Shown piece after piece: positions 7,290 to 16,248 of a stretch of DNA of 39,909 nucleotides. Positions within the stretch are counted from its first letter, which is position 1; every line of letters starts with the position of its first letter. The stretch spans positions 1 to 39,909 of the forward strand of contig NZ_JADGIA010000017.1 of NCBI RefSeq assembly GCF_019683635.1, written 5' to 3'. This DNA is from Thermogemmatispora sp. (GTDB lineage: Bacteria > Chloroflexota > Ktedonobacteria > Ktedonobacterales > Ktedonobacteraceae). A program made the translations under genes and the position numbers. The notes beneath the pieces were generated by a model. The model made no database searches and was not told the DNA's origin. It saw only the letters and a program-made list of their open reading frames with translations.

Positions 7290-7691
7290 TGGCTTCCTCC
7301 TGTGAACCGGCAGCTGCTCCGGCTCTGGACCGTTGACGCTTAACTGGGGGTGGCTCGATTGCTGCTTTCCGGGCATAGATAGCGCTCCCTCGCTTGACAG
7401 TAAGCTCCTCTCCTTGTGCTCCTCTCTGCTACTATAGCATGAACGTTGCTTGCAGGACTAGCCTCGGCTGGTCCTGGCAGGACGGCGATGGACTGGGGTC
7501 GAAGATAGTCGCTCCTCAAAAGGAAACGGCCAGGCGAGAGAGAAGAGAGAGGGAGGGCTGGCAGTCTCGGAGAGGGCGGGACAGAGCGTGCCCCATCCCC
7601 GTGCCGTGTTGGCCAGCGTCCCTGCACTTGGGCCTGCGACCCTGATCTGATCTCATCGGCTGGCCCTGCTTCTTCCCACCTTAAGGGCATC
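7290..7691. other. Upstream spacer of the stalk protein, with promoter
   Basis: This 400-base spacer carries the alternative start of the gene at 6294-7289 and, on the minus strand, an extended -10 TGCTATAGT (7439-7431), which would start transcription near 7424. No -35 match is evident. I see no gene in the remainder. Confidence 0.5.
7431..7439 (-). promoter_or_regulatory. Extended -10 promoter for the gene at 6294-7289
   Basis: TGCTATAGT on the minus strand is a TGn-extended -10 hexamer. The same TGCTATAnT form precedes several other genes in this window. Confidence 0.5.
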
Positions 7692-9407
7692 CTACAGCCG
7701 CCAGATTCTTAGGTTCTGAAAGGCCGCATCGGCGGAAATCTTGCCGGAGTTCAGGGCAATGAGGGCGACTATGCCGCTCGTCAGCGTACCATCGTGGACC
7801 GTAGAGAGGTAGTGCTGATTCACGAACAGCATGAGCGTATCTTCCTGAGCAATGACGGTCAAGGTATTGCTCTCGCCGAGATTGGCGTTAATGGCAGTGC
7901 TGACGCCATCGGAGAGATAGGTCACATTTCCGTTGCTGACCCTACTCAGCAGGTAGGCGCCGCTGGGGCTGATCGTGAAGCTATAGAAGCTGCGCGCACC
8001 CTCGTTGAGGCGGAAGACCAGGCCCCCCATTGTCTGGAGGCCGCTCTTGTCGCCCTTGACCATCGTCATATCGACCTGGAAGGCCAGGTTATGATACGTC
8101 AGGGCGTTAGCCGCGCAGGCCCAGGCTGGGGTGCTGCTGGTAGTCAAGATATGCAGGGCGCCATTGCTGAACTGGCAGCCGCTGCCGTCGTTATTGCGTG
8201 TATCGTCCCAATTGCTGGCACTCTGGCTGGCCAGCGAGTCATTCACCTGGGGTGTCTGCGCCGTGATATAGCTATAAAATGCCGTGGGATTATTCTGCAG
8301 CGCGGTCATAGTAGCTGTAGCATTCGCCTGGGCGACGGCTGTAGCTGTCTGATGGTTGAGGGCCAGGGCCGTCGCACTCTGGGCCGTTGCTGTGGCGGCG
8401 GCGTGCTCCTGACCGGGGCGGATGACTCCGAGGTAGACGACACTTCCCAGCAAGATCATGACACAGATCAACAGGATGGCCAGGATGAGCAGCAGCGTAG
8501 ACCTCCCTCCTCTGGCCTGGCCTGGCGCGGATGGAGTGGGAGGAAAGACCGGGCCTGGCGCTGGCTGTGGATACGGTGGCCAGCTGGGTTGCCCTTGTTG
8601 GGGGAAGGAGGCGCCGCCCTCTCTGGTAGCGCCTGCCCCCGGCGTCAGGCCGGGCGCCAAGAATGCAGGAGGGTAGCCAGGCTGGGCGGGGCCGATGGGG
8701 CTGGAAGATCCTGACTGCGGAGCTACCCCAGGCGGATAGCCCGGTGGCGTTGAGGGGCCGCTCTGGCCGACCTGACTGGAGGGTTGAGGCGACGAACCAG
8801 CCGTTGGTGGCTGCGCGGGTAGCGTCCCCGAAATCTGAGACTGGGCTGGTGGCTGCGCAGGCACAGGCGGGACCGGAAAGGTGCCACTCAGACCGGGGTA
8901 GGAAGGAGTGCTGGCTCCGGCTCCGGTAGGCGGCACCCAGCCGTAGCTAGTGGCCGCCTCCTGTGGCGGCAGCACCGGCGTTAAACTGCTGGGGCTGGAA
9001 GCTGGCGCTGGTCCACTCGACGGCCCAACCGCTGGTGTCGCGCCCGCTTCGGCACTGGTCCGAGGGCGCTCGCTCTCCATGCCTGGCGTCTGGGCCTCTC
9101 TCTGCTGAGCAACCGCTTCCCCCTCGAAGCTGGCTGGCGGTGTCTGCGGTTGCTGCCAGCGTGAAGGCGCGCGCAGCGTAGGCTCGCTATAGGGCGCGCG
9201 CAACGTGCGCTCACTGTCCCCGGCGCCGGTTGCTTCGCTGCTCCCCGAGCGGGGCTTAATCAGCGTATCGTCCGGGCTGTCGAACGTACTCGACGGCGGT
9301 GTCTGCTCCTTCTCTGGCTCCAGCACATTGTAAGGAGTAGGAGCGCCGCAGGAGGGACAGATTCGTGCCTCGGCGGGCAACTCGGCCTTGCAAATCTGGC
9401 ATTGCAT
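7692..9407 (-). CDS. Zinc-ribbon membrane protein with Pro-rich linker, stalk and LamG-like domain
   Basis: This 571-residue protein begins with a treble-clef zinc ribbon (MQCQICKAELPAEARICPSCG, CxxC at each end). A very long Pro/Ser/Gln/Gly-rich linker follows (about 40-300), then one membrane helix (about 305-330, LLLILAILLICVMILLGSVVY), an Ala/Thr-rich stalk (ATATAQ and ATAVAQANATAT units) and a C-terminal beta domain (about 390-571; GGLVFRLNEGARSFYSFTISP and LMLFVNQHYLSTVHDGTL). The beta domain should lie outside the membrane and the zinc ribbon inside. The ATG at 9407 gives the ribbon at the exact N-terminus and has GAGGAGG 12 bases upstream; a TTG at 9428 is less likely. Related proteins are common in Ktedonobacteria; function is unknown. 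Confidence 0.88.
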   Translation of the reverse strand: MQCQICKAELPAEARICPSCGAPTPYNVLEPEKEQTPPSSTFDSPDDTLIKPRSGSSEATGAGDSERTLRAPYSEPTLRAPSRWQQPQTPPASFEGEAVAQQREAQTPGMESERPRTSAEAGATPAVGPSSGPAPASSPSSLTPVLPPQEAATSYGWVPPTGAGASTPSYPGLSGTFPVPPVPAQPPAQSQISGTLPAQPPTAGSSPQPSSQVGQSGPSTPPGYPPGVAPQSGSSSPIGPAQPGYPPAFLAPGLTPGAGATREGGASFPQQGQPSWPPYPQPAPGPVFPPTPSAPGQARGGRSTLLLILAILLICVMILLGSVVYLGVIRPGQEHAAATATAQSATALALNHQTATAVAQANATATMTALQNNPTAFYSYITAQTPQVNDSLASQSASNWDDTRNNDGSGCQFSNGALHILTTSSTPAWACAANALTYHNLAFQVDMTMVKGDKSGLQTMGGLVFRLNEGARSFYSFTISPSGAYLLSRVSNGNVTYLSDGVSTAINANLGESNTLTVIAQEDTLMLFVNQHYLSTVHDGTLTSGIVALIALNSGKISADAAFQNLRIWRL

Positions 9408-9617
9408 AGGAAAGAAGATCCTCCTCAAGGGCTGGACGTAGTGACTCCCTAAAGCATCTTCAGCATAACATGCTTTTCAATCTATGCCAAGAGATCTCAT
9501 CATAGCTTGTCAGAAGCGAGCTGAGAGCGGCAGCATGCAAGACGAGAGCCAGACCTAGCCCTGGGCTATCTCTGGCACTGGTCTGGGGCTGCCCTGCGGC
9601 AGGGAAGGCAGGGGCAA

Positions 9618-10760
9618 TTAGCGCGCCCAGACCTGGAGCTGAGAAAAGGCAGCATCGGTTACATGGCCAAGATCAATAGCGAAGACACCAATCTGCCCGG
9701 CGCTGAAGTCCTTATCCTGAGCGCTTCCTACGTATTGCTTATTTACATAGAGAAGAATCGATGATCCGCGGGCAATCACTGTCAGCAAGTTGTCCTGGCC
9801 AGCTGCTGTATGGATGGCTGGCGTTGGGCCGCCGACCAGGGCATTGGCCTGTGTACCGTCAGAGAGCATGAGGCTATAGTTTCCATCACTACCGACGAAG
9901 AAGAGATAGCCGGTGCCCCTATCGGCATTCGCGCGGAAGACCAGGCCGCCGCCATCGCCGCGTGCCAGTCGCATGTGGACCTGCAGCGTAAAGTCGGCGA
10001 AGTTCGTAGCCAAAGCCAGGCAGGGGATGAAAACATGGTCGCTGGCAACGAGCGAATGCAGACTAGACCCGGAGAAGGAACAGCCCTCGCGCAGGTTACC
10101 GTCCAGTGTCCACTGGTTGCCGTTCTGCCCGGTCAGGGGATCGGTCAGGGTTGGGGTCCCTTGGGTAGCCGCCGTATAGGTCGCCTGCTCGGCGGTGGCG
10201 GTGGCCGCAGCGACGGCGGTCGCCTGAGCAGCAGCGGTGGCTGTGGCGTGGGCCTGGACGATGGCGGTCGCTGTAGCATGGGCCTGTGCCTGGGCGGTGC
10301 CCTGGGTCAGGGCCGTCAAAGCAGCGCTGACCGTGGCCGTGGCCCCTGCATGCAACTGTGCCGGATGATAAATGCCACCGTAGATGAGCAGACCAAGCCC
10401 CGTCACAAACAAGAAGAGCATCAAGATGAAGCCGAGCCGCGACGAGCGCGACAGGACAGAACCGCTTTTTGTCGAGAACTCGCTGCGCTGAAGGTGGGAG
10501 GGGTACCACGCCCTCTGCGGCGTCGGCGTTGCTGCATGCGCGCCAGGGGGAGCTGTTCCACCTGGCGCCTCCCGGCTAGCTCCGCTGTCTCTGGGAGCGG
10601 CTGGCGTGGCCTCCGAAGAGATGGCTGGCAGATCACCAGCTTGCCCAACTGCCCCAGCCTGATCCTGACCCTGACCCACCCCTAGCGCTGCTCCGCAGAC
10701 AGGGCACGTGGTATAATCCTCCGGCACCGCTGCGTAGCAAAACTTACAGTGCCTGACCAT
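9618..10760 (-). CDS. Zinc-ribbon membrane protein with Ala/Thr stalk and LamG-like domain
   Basis: This 380-residue paralogue has the same order of parts as its neighbour: an N-terminal zinc ribbon (VRHCKFCYAAVPEDYTTCPVCG), a Pro/Ala-rich linker, one membrane helix (about 125-150, LGFILMLFLFVTGLGLLIYG), a long Ala/Thr stalk built of ATATA/AQAHATA-type repeats (about 155-220) and a beta-rich outer domain (GGGLVFRANADRGTGYLFFVG, ILLYVNKQYVGSAQDKDFSAG). Start at 10760 puts the ribbon at the N-terminus and has GAGAGG four bases ahead and GGAGG further up. In-frame starts at 10799 and 10898 are possible. The three tandem genes are probably products of local duplication. The role could be envelope sensing or carbohydrate binding, which is inference. 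Confidence 0.85.
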   Translation of the reverse strand: MVRHCKFCYAAVPEDYTTCPVCGAALGVGQGQDQAGAVGQAGDLPAISSEATPAAPRDSGASREAPGGTAPPGAHAATPTPQRAWYPSHLQRSEFSTKSGSVLSRSSRLGFILMLFLFVTGLGLLIYGGIYHPAQLHAGATATVSAALTALTQGTAQAQAHATATAIVQAHATATAAAQATAVAAATATAEQATYTAATQGTPTLTDPLTGQNGNQWTLDGNLREGCSFSGSSLHSLVASDHVFIPCLALATNFADFTLQVHMRLARGDGGGLVFRANADRGTGYLFFVGSDGNYSLMLSDGTQANALVGGPTPAIHTAAGQDNLLTVIARGSSILLYVNKQYVGSAQDKDFSAGQIGVFAIDLGHVTDAAFSQLQVWAR

Positions 10761-11232
10761 GAGACCTCTCAAACCTCCTGCTCTCTCAATTTTCAGCATC
10801 CTCGTGCGGCGGATTCCCTCTGCAAGCGCATCCTCAGCTCGCGCGGAAGGCTCCTGATCTGTGCTGAGAGAGGTTTCAGCTTCTATGCTCGCTCGCACTG
10901 AGTGGTGCTGTCCATTGCCTCAATGGATTTTTCGCTTCAAGCAAGCTGTTTGCGGAAGATCGGGACCAAAATGCTCTACTCAGCCTCGTGCCTTAGCTCT
11001 CAGGCCCCGTCAGTGGCGCCGCGCCAGCTTGTCAGGCTGTGAGTGCGACGCCTTTGTCCTCCTTCCTGGCCAGGGCTGGAGATGCAGCGCAGGGGGTGGA
11101 AGAAGACACTTGAGATATCCCTTCCAGAGCGGAAGTTGGTGCTCCTCATCCTTTCATAATATGAAGATAAATGTATTGATTGATGGTACTCAGTATAACA
11201 CACTACTTTGGCGAGGGGAAGACTAACAAGAG
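10761..11232. other. Spacer upstream of the zinc-ribbon gene cluster
   Basis: No gene is seen. The bases 11150-11215 form an AT-rich island in an otherwise GC-rich sequence and include a minus-strand TTATACT that could be a -10 for the zinc-ribbon gene at 9618-10760, giving a leader of over 400 bases. No matching -35 was found, so this is a weak proposal. Confidence 0.35.
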
Positions 11233-11334
11233 AAAAAAATAACACGTGACGGATCGCAGCCGGCGGGCAGTGGGCCAATGTCGCGACAGAAAGCGGACAG
11301 AGGCGGTGAAGCGCCGCCGGAGGACAGTCACGTG
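11233..11334 (-). terminator. Large two-step stem with U-tract after the MIP18 gene
   Basis: On the minus strand CACGTGAC and GTCACGTG (11334-11327 with 11250-11243) pair over 8 bp. A second stem of 7 bp (CCGGCGG with CCGCCGG) lies inside, and a run of seven T (11239-11233) follows three bases after the outer stem. It starts about 100 bases past the stop of the gene at 11437. It may end the upstream transcripts or be a small structured RNA. Confidence 0.5.
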
Positions 11335-11436
11335 CCTGCGGTAGGGCTGGGACGGGGTCGTCAGCGGCAAGCGGGCGTAGTCACCAGGCAAAGACTGATC
11401 TGATCCTGCGACCGCCAGGAGCGACTCCGGTGCTGG

Positions 11437-11748
11437 CTAGATCAGGCCCAGCTCCCACTTCGCATCTTCGCTCATACGATCGGGAGTCCAGGGGGGATCA
11501 AAGGTCATCTCCACATCGCATGACTTGACGTTTTCGACCTGGCTGACGCGCATCTCAACCTCGGACATCACGTCGCCCACCAATGGGCAGCCCATTGACG
11601 TCAGCGTCATCTTAATATGCACGTGACCTGTTTCCTGATTGATATCAATCCCATAGACCAGGCCGAGATCGTAGATATTGACAGGAATCTCTGGATCGTA
11701 GCATTCCCGCAGGGCCTCGATCACTTCGGCCTCATTGATCTGGGGCAT
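11437..11748 (-). CDS. MIP18/SufT-family metal-sulfur cluster assembly protein
   Basis: This 103-residue protein matches the MIP18 (DUF59, PaaD-like) fold used in iron-sulfur cluster assembly and in ring-hydroxylation enzyme maturation. It shows the YDPEIPVNIYDLGLVYGIDI segment near the N-terminus and the MTLTSMGCPLVGDV segment with the conserved cysteine in the middle, followed by a DPPWTPDRMSEDA tail typical of SufT-type members. It likely helps insert Fe-S clusters into target proteins in the cytoplasm. The ATG at 11748 has a GGAAGGAG ribosome site nine bases ahead. It has its own promoter at 11816-11844. The upstream helicase-nuclease at 12916-16053 is a predicted Fe-S protein, so a functional link is possible but unproven. 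Confidence 0.93.
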   Translation of the reverse strand: MPQINEAEVIEALRECYDPEIPVNIYDLGLVYGIDINQETGHVHIKMTLTSMGCPLVGDVMSEVEMRVSQVENVKSCDVEMTFDPPWTPDRMSEDAKWELGLI

Positions 11749-11815
11749 AGTGTGCTGCTCCTTCCCTGCTGATAACCCAATATTCCAAGTAGCATAGTAG
11801 GGATTACTCCACATA

Positions 11816-11844
11816 AATATAGCGCAAGGTGCCAGCCTTGTCAA
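11816..11844 (-). promoter_or_regulatory. Promoter of the MIP18-family gene
   Basis: On the minus strand TTGACA (11844-11839) and TATATT (11821-11816) are separated by exactly 17 bases. Both hexamers are close to the sigma-70 consensus. The start would lie near 11809, about 60 bases before the ATG. Confidence 0.8.
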
Positions 11845-11860
11845 AAAAGGCCGGCAGGCC
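11843..11860 (-). terminator. Short terminator after ribokinase gene
   Basis: On the minus strand GGCC-TGCC-GGCC is followed at once by six T. It lies just past the ribokinase stop and overlaps the -35 of the next promoter, so the two functions share bases. The stem is short, so efficiency may be low. Confidence 0.45.
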
Positions 11861-11881
11861 AGGGCAGGCTCCGTCTGGAGG

Positions 11882-12901
11882 CTAAGCTGGAGATGAGTCT
11901 CCGGCCAGGAAGGCCACCACCTCAGCCCGACTCGGCAGCCCGGATTGAGCGCCGAAGCGCGTCACCTTCAGGGCGCTGGCATAGACCGCGAAGCGCAGCG
12001 CCTGGGCGGGGGGCTGGCCCTCCAGCAGCCCGACCGTCAAAGCGCCCACGAAGCAATCGCCAGCCGCCGTCGTATCGGTCACCTGGACGCGTGGGGCTGG
12101 CTCGTGGAGGATGAGCGGGCCTGCGCCTGATTGGCTCTCGCGGGTGACCAGCAGCGCCCCTGCCGCTCCCAGGGTTACCGCTACTGTCGCTACCCCATGC
12201 TCATGCAGGCGCAGAGCCAGCGCGCGCGCCTGAGTCAGAACATCCTTCGCTTCTGGCTCCCTGGACGCAGCGGTGGTCACGCTAGAATCGGGCGGCGTCC
12301 CCAGGGCTGTCACCAGCGCCTGGGCCTCGTGCTCGTTAACGATCAGTAGCTCGACCTGGCGCAGCAGGTCTGGACTTAAAGGCTGTGCCGGAGCGGCATT
12401 CAGCACTACCGGCACAGCCGCCGCCCGCGCCGCCTTGATGAGATGCTCAACCGTTGCCAGCGGAATCTCCAGCTGTAAGACCACAGCCGAGGCCTGTGCC
12501 AGGGCCTCTTCGATGCGAGCCAGGTGCCCGGCGTCGCGCCCGAGGCGGCCATTGGCACCCGCTGCCACAATGATGGCATTGTCTTGCTCCACCAGGAAAA
12601 TAAAGGCTGTACCGCTGGCCTCCTCCGCATCAATGGCCACCAGTTCCGTAGAGACGCCCGCCGTCTGCAGAGCGACCAGCAGTTGCTGCCCAAAGGGGTC
12701 GCGGCCCACCCGACCAGCCATCGTCACGGCACCCCCTAAACGGGCCATTGCCACCGCCTGGTTGGCGCCTTTTCCACCGGGCACCAGCTTCAACGAGCCG
12801 GCGCCCAGCAATGTCTCGCCGAGCACCGGCAGGCGCGGCACCTGCACCACCTGGTCCATATTCAGGCTGCCAACCACTAAAATGCGCTTCTGCTCCTCCA
12901 T
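11882..12901 (-). CDS. rbsK: Ribokinase (PfkB family)
   Basis: This 339-residue cytoplasmic sugar kinase should phosphorylate D-ribose at O5 with ATP. It has the N-terminal PfkB signature (LVVGSLNMD and PGGKGANQAVAMARLGG, residues 41-56), the LNAAPAQPL and LIVNEHEAQ segments of ribokinases, and the C-terminal TTAAGDCFVGAL motif with the catalytic base D282. Length is slightly above the usual 300-310 because of an insertion around residues 203-222. It starts 14 bases after the stop of the upstream helicase-nuclease gene, so the two are probably co-transcribed, though no functional link is obvious. An AGGAG lies 11 bases before the ATG. No ribose transporter is nearby. It could act on another pentose or nucleoside. 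Confidence 0.9.
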   Translation of the reverse strand: MEEQKRILVVGSLNMDQVVQVPRLPVLGETLLGAGSLKLVPGGKGANQAVAMARLGGAVTMAGRVGRDPFGQQLLVALQTAGVSTELVAIDAEEASGTAFIFLVEQDNAIIVAAGANGRLGRDAGHLARIEEALAQASAVVLQLEIPLATVEHLIKAARAAAVPVVLNAAPAQPLSPDLLRQVELLIVNEHEAQALVTALGTPPDSSVTTAASREPEAKDVLTQARALALRLHEHGVATVAVTLGAAGALLVTRESQSGAGPLILHEPAPRVQVTDTTAAGDCFVGALTVGLLEGQPPAQALRFAVYASALKVTRFGAQSGLPSRAEVVAFLAGDSSPA

Positions 12902-12915
12902 CGTTTGGCTCGCTC

Positions 12916-15900
12916 CTATTCCGTTGAAATAAAGGCCTCCAGCTCGCGGCAGTAGTTCAGAAGATCACCCAGGATCGGCAGCCCCTCCAGCGCGGCAGCA
13001 TGCCCGACCAGGATCAGTTTGCGCTGAGCGCGGGTTAGGGCCACATTGAGGCGATGGGCATCGGTCAGAAATTCGTAGAGCAGGCTTCCCGGGGGTGGTG
13101 GCTGCGTCGTAGCGAACGAGATAATGATCACCGCCCGCTCGCCGCCCTGGAAGCGATCGACCGTATCGATTGTCAAAGCCGGATGAGGGGCGCCGTACTG
13201 TTTCCACACGAGATGACGGCGGAGATTCGCCACCTGAGCGCGATAGGGGGCGATGATCCCGATCTGTGATGGACCAACCCCGCGCCCAAGCAAAGCCGTC
13301 ACCAGCTCGCGTACCAGGCGGGCCTCAGCCTGACTAAGGCGGGCCTCGCTCTCGGGAGTGGTCACATCGAGAAAGATGACAGGCTGGCTGGGACGCAGCG
13401 CATGCAGAATAGCCGGGCGCTCGCCCAGGCGCGGCCCTGCTGGCCCGCGCAAGCTGAGCTGACGCCGCGCCACCGTCGGATGGGCGCGCAGCTCTCCTCC
13501 ATAGAAAGCGCGCGAAGGGAAGGCGGCGATCTGCTCATGCATCCGATACTGAGTTGTCAGGGCCACGCAGGCGCTCTCGGTTCCCGGGTGCGCGGCCACA
13601 TATTCCTCATCGCGGCGCTTCAGCAGGCTAAACAGCGACTCGCGCAGCCCACCCTCCGCCGCCTCACGGCTGAGCACCAGCGGCGGCAACTGCTTTTCAT
13701 CGCCCACCAGAATAAAGCGTTGCGCAAAGCGCAAGACTCCGAGCAGAGCTGGAACCGTCAACTGGCCGGCCTCATCGATCAGGGCCACATCGAAACGCAG
13801 CAGCGAGCCAGTCCCATCCTCCTGCGCTCCCTCGGGCGCATAGCGCTCAGAAGACCAGGTGGCTGTTGTCGAGGCCACCACAGGCAGCGTCCGCAGAATG
13901 GCCCGCAGCTCGGCGGTCGTCAGGCCGGGCGCCGCTCCCCCCTCGTCCTCCTGCGCTGCTAGCGGCTCTGATTTCGACGAGAGCGGTGCCAGATGCTTCA
14001 AGAGATGCTCCTGAACGCCCTCGGCCACGCTACGCTCATGGCCCAGACGCAAGTAATCATGGAAACCTTCTGCCTCCAGGCGCAGCAGCATATTATCCAC
14101 CGCCTGGTTCGTGAAGGCCGCCAGCAAGACCCGCTCGCCGCGCTGGCAAAGGCGTTTGACAATCTCCGCAATGACTGCCGTCTTCCCTGTGCCTGGCGGA
14201 CCGTGGATCAGCAGATAATCCTGCATCTGGAGCGCGCGCTCTACCGCCAGATTCTGCTCACGATTGAAGTCTCCTCGTGGCGCCACCGGTTCGCGACTGA
14301 AGCGCGGACGGCGCAGGCCGTAGACCAGCTCGCGCAGGCGCGGCTCCACGTGCAACCAGCGCCAGAGATTCTGCAGCGTGCGCAGATGGACCACATCCGT
14401 CGAGTGGCGCTCAATCAAAGTTGGATGGGCGATCAGCTCAGGTGTCCAGACAGCCACCTCGCGCGCGCCGATCTCCAGGATGGTCCCCGTGACCACCTCA
14501 CCATCCAGGGGATGGCCGTCGCAGAGCAGGATCTCATCGCCGCTGCGCAGCTCCGAGCGGTTCTCGCAGCGGAAGCGCTGCACCCACTCGCCTTGCTCAG
14601 TAGGCTGTGGTGGCTCCAGAGGAGTCAGCCCGGCGATCGCCATCCCGCGCGCCACATGCTCAGCAACCGGTGCCTGCCAGAGCAGAGCCTGTTCCTGCTC
14701 GCTGGTTCGTCCCTCGACCTGGAGCAAGTGGTAGTAGCGAGCAAAGAAAGCTCGATCGCTCTCTGTGAGCGAGGTGGCCAGCGATGGCAGCGCGGGCGTA
14801 CCTGAGTCAGCCGTTGACCCTTCCGTGGCAGCGAGCGCCGGCGGCTCCCAATCCAGCAGCCAGGAGACGAGGCGACACTCCTCCAACAGCGCACACTTCC
14901 TGCAGCGCGCCGGTCCTGGTGGAGCGCACGGCTCGCCAGTGACGTGGCTGATCGCCAGCAGATTGCGCTGCTCATTCACCTGCTGCAGCTCGCGGACTGA
15001 GAAGGGAATCCCAAAAGCCTGGGCCTCGCCAGGGGTGCCGCTATAGAGCAGAGTCGCCAGCGCCTTCTGCGTGCGAGCCTGGCGGCGGACAGTCAAGAGC
15101 GCGTGATAGCCGTGCACCTGCCAGCGATGATTGCGGCGCGGCAGCGGACCCGAGGCGCCGCCCGTCTTCAGTTCCAGCAAGCGCCGCCGCTCTCCCTGCT
15201 GCCAGAGCAGATCTAAACGCCCTTTCAGGCCAAGCTCTGGCGCCAGCAAAAACGTTTCAGCGCGCACCAAATGATCGCTGCCCTCCTCCAAGCTGCCTGC
15301 GATCCCCTCAGCCGACAAAGGAACGTCCCACAGCGTACTGCGCTGCTGCTCGAACCAGTTCGCCAGGCTCTCCAAGTGGGGCGCCACCTCTGCCTCCAAT
15401 TGCTCTGGACCGATGTTCAAGAGCGCCAGCTCAAGGCGGCTGCGCTCCAATGCCTGGCGCAATTGCTGACGCAGCAGAGCCAGGGCCTGACCGCTTTCCG
15501 CCGTCAGCGCGCCGCGGTCATGGGCCTTCAACAGCTCCTTAAAGCACGCGTGGACCAGCGTTCCGCGCAGCGTTTCCAGGGTTGCCTCGCTGGGAAGCAG
15601 GCGCTGAAGCAGATACTGGCGAGGACAGTATTCAGCATAAAGCAAGTCTGTAATATTGAGCAATGTGTCCGGCTCCACCACAACCAGCGTCCAGGGATCA
15701 GCGCGATAGGAGAGCACAGGACGCCCGTGTTGCTCGGTGCGCTGGGCCGGCTTAGGCAGATGATAGACGCGCAGCCGCAACCCTCGCACGCTGCGCCCAC
15801 GGGCCCGCAGCTCCTGCACCAGGCGCCGGTAGTCGCGGGTCAACTGGAGAGAGACAAGTCCCTCAGCACTTTTTAAGAGCACGCCGGGCAGGCGTTCACC

Positions 15901-16053
15901 GGAGCGCTCACCAGCCGTGGAGCCGGCTGATTGTTCCCAGGCGGCGAGGAGGAAGCCCTCAAGGCGAGGAACAGCACAGGGACGAGTCGAGGAAGCAAGA
16001 GAGCACAAAAAGCAGACGCCAGCCTGCTGCGCGGTCTCTGAGGTCGTGGACAT
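12916..16053 (-). CDS. Dna2-like Fe-S nuclease and SF1 helicase
   Basis: This 1045-residue protein joins a PD-(D/E)XK nuclease to an SF1B helicase of the DNA2/NAM7/UPF1 group. Nuclease parts: GTLVHACF (H168), GRLD (D281), LELKTG (E294, K296) and WQVHGYHALL (Q312, Y316). Four cysteines flank the core, C143 in YCPRQYLL and C384, C387, C393 in CRKCALLEEC, the spacing of the Fe-S cluster in Dna2, AddB and Cas4. Helicase parts: Q-motif FNREQ (Q600), Walker A GPPGTGKT (618-625), DEAG (D760, E761), GDEKQLPP (784-791), VDRFQGGE and LNVALTRAQ. Such enzymes unwind and trim DNA ends or flaps. The N-terminal 130 residues are unassigned. It heads a unit with rbsK. The start at 16053 has only a distant ribosome site. 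Confidence 0.92.
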   Translation of the reverse strand: MSTTSETAQQAGVCFLCSLASSTRPCAVPRLEGFLLAAWEQSAGSTAGERSGERLPGVLLKSAEGLVSLQLTRDYRRLVQELRARGRSVRGLRLRVYHLPKPAQRTEQHGRPVLSYRADPWTLVVVEPDTLLNITDLLYAEYCPRQYLLQRLLPSEATLETLRGTLVHACFKELLKAHDRGALTAESGQALALLRQQLRQALERSRLELALLNIGPEQLEAEVAPHLESLANWFEQQRSTLWDVPLSAEGIAGSLEEGSDHLVRAETFLLAPELGLKGRLDLLWQQGERRRLLELKTGGASGPLPRRNHRWQVHGYHALLTVRRQARTQKALATLLYSGTPGEAQAFGIPFSVRELQQVNEQRNLLAISHVTGEPCAPPGPARCRKCALLEECRLVSWLLDWEPPALAATEGSTADSGTPALPSLATSLTESDRAFFARYYHLLQVEGRTSEQEQALLWQAPVAEHVARGMAIAGLTPLEPPQPTEQGEWVQRFRCENRSELRSGDEILLCDGHPLDGEVVTGTILEIGAREVAVWTPELIAHPTLIERHSTDVVHLRTLQNLWRWLHVEPRLRELVYGLRRPRFSREPVAPRGDFNREQNLAVERALQMQDYLLIHGPPGTGKTAVIAEIVKRLCQRGERVLLAAFTNQAVDNMLLRLEAEGFHDYLRLGHERSVAEGVQEHLLKHLAPLSSKSEPLAAQEDEGGAAPGLTTAELRAILRTLPVVASTTATWSSERYAPEGAQEDGTGSLLRFDVALIDEAGQLTVPALLGVLRFAQRFILVGDEKQLPPLVLSREAAEGGLRESLFSLLKRRDEEYVAAHPGTESACVALTTQYRMHEQIAAFPSRAFYGGELRAHPTVARRQLSLRGPAGPRLGERPAILHALRPSQPVIFLDVTTPESEARLSQAEARLVRELVTALLGRGVGPSQIGIIAPYRAQVANLRRHLVWKQYGAPHPALTIDTVDRFQGGERAVIIISFATTQPPPPGSLLYEFLTDAHRLNVALTRAQRKLILVGHAAALEGLPILGDLLNYCRELEAFISTE

Positions 16054-16248
16054 AGCGCCTGGCTGTCACCTCTCTCCCTGGAAGCTTGCCGTCGGAGGCG
16101 GCGCGGCCCCTCGCACGTGGCTCGGTGGCCTGCCCGCTGCTGGCTCATGGCCTGGCTGGGGCTGGCGTGCTGGCGGCCTGCATTCAAATAGCGTATCCTG
16201 GAGATATTGTATACGGATAGCAACGAGGGAGGAAAGGAGTCAGCAACA

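Noticed and set aside
11150..11220. AT-rich island as a plus-strand promoter (TTGATT with TATAAC)
   Set aside because: Spacing between the hexamers is only 12 bases, and no plus-strand gene follows.
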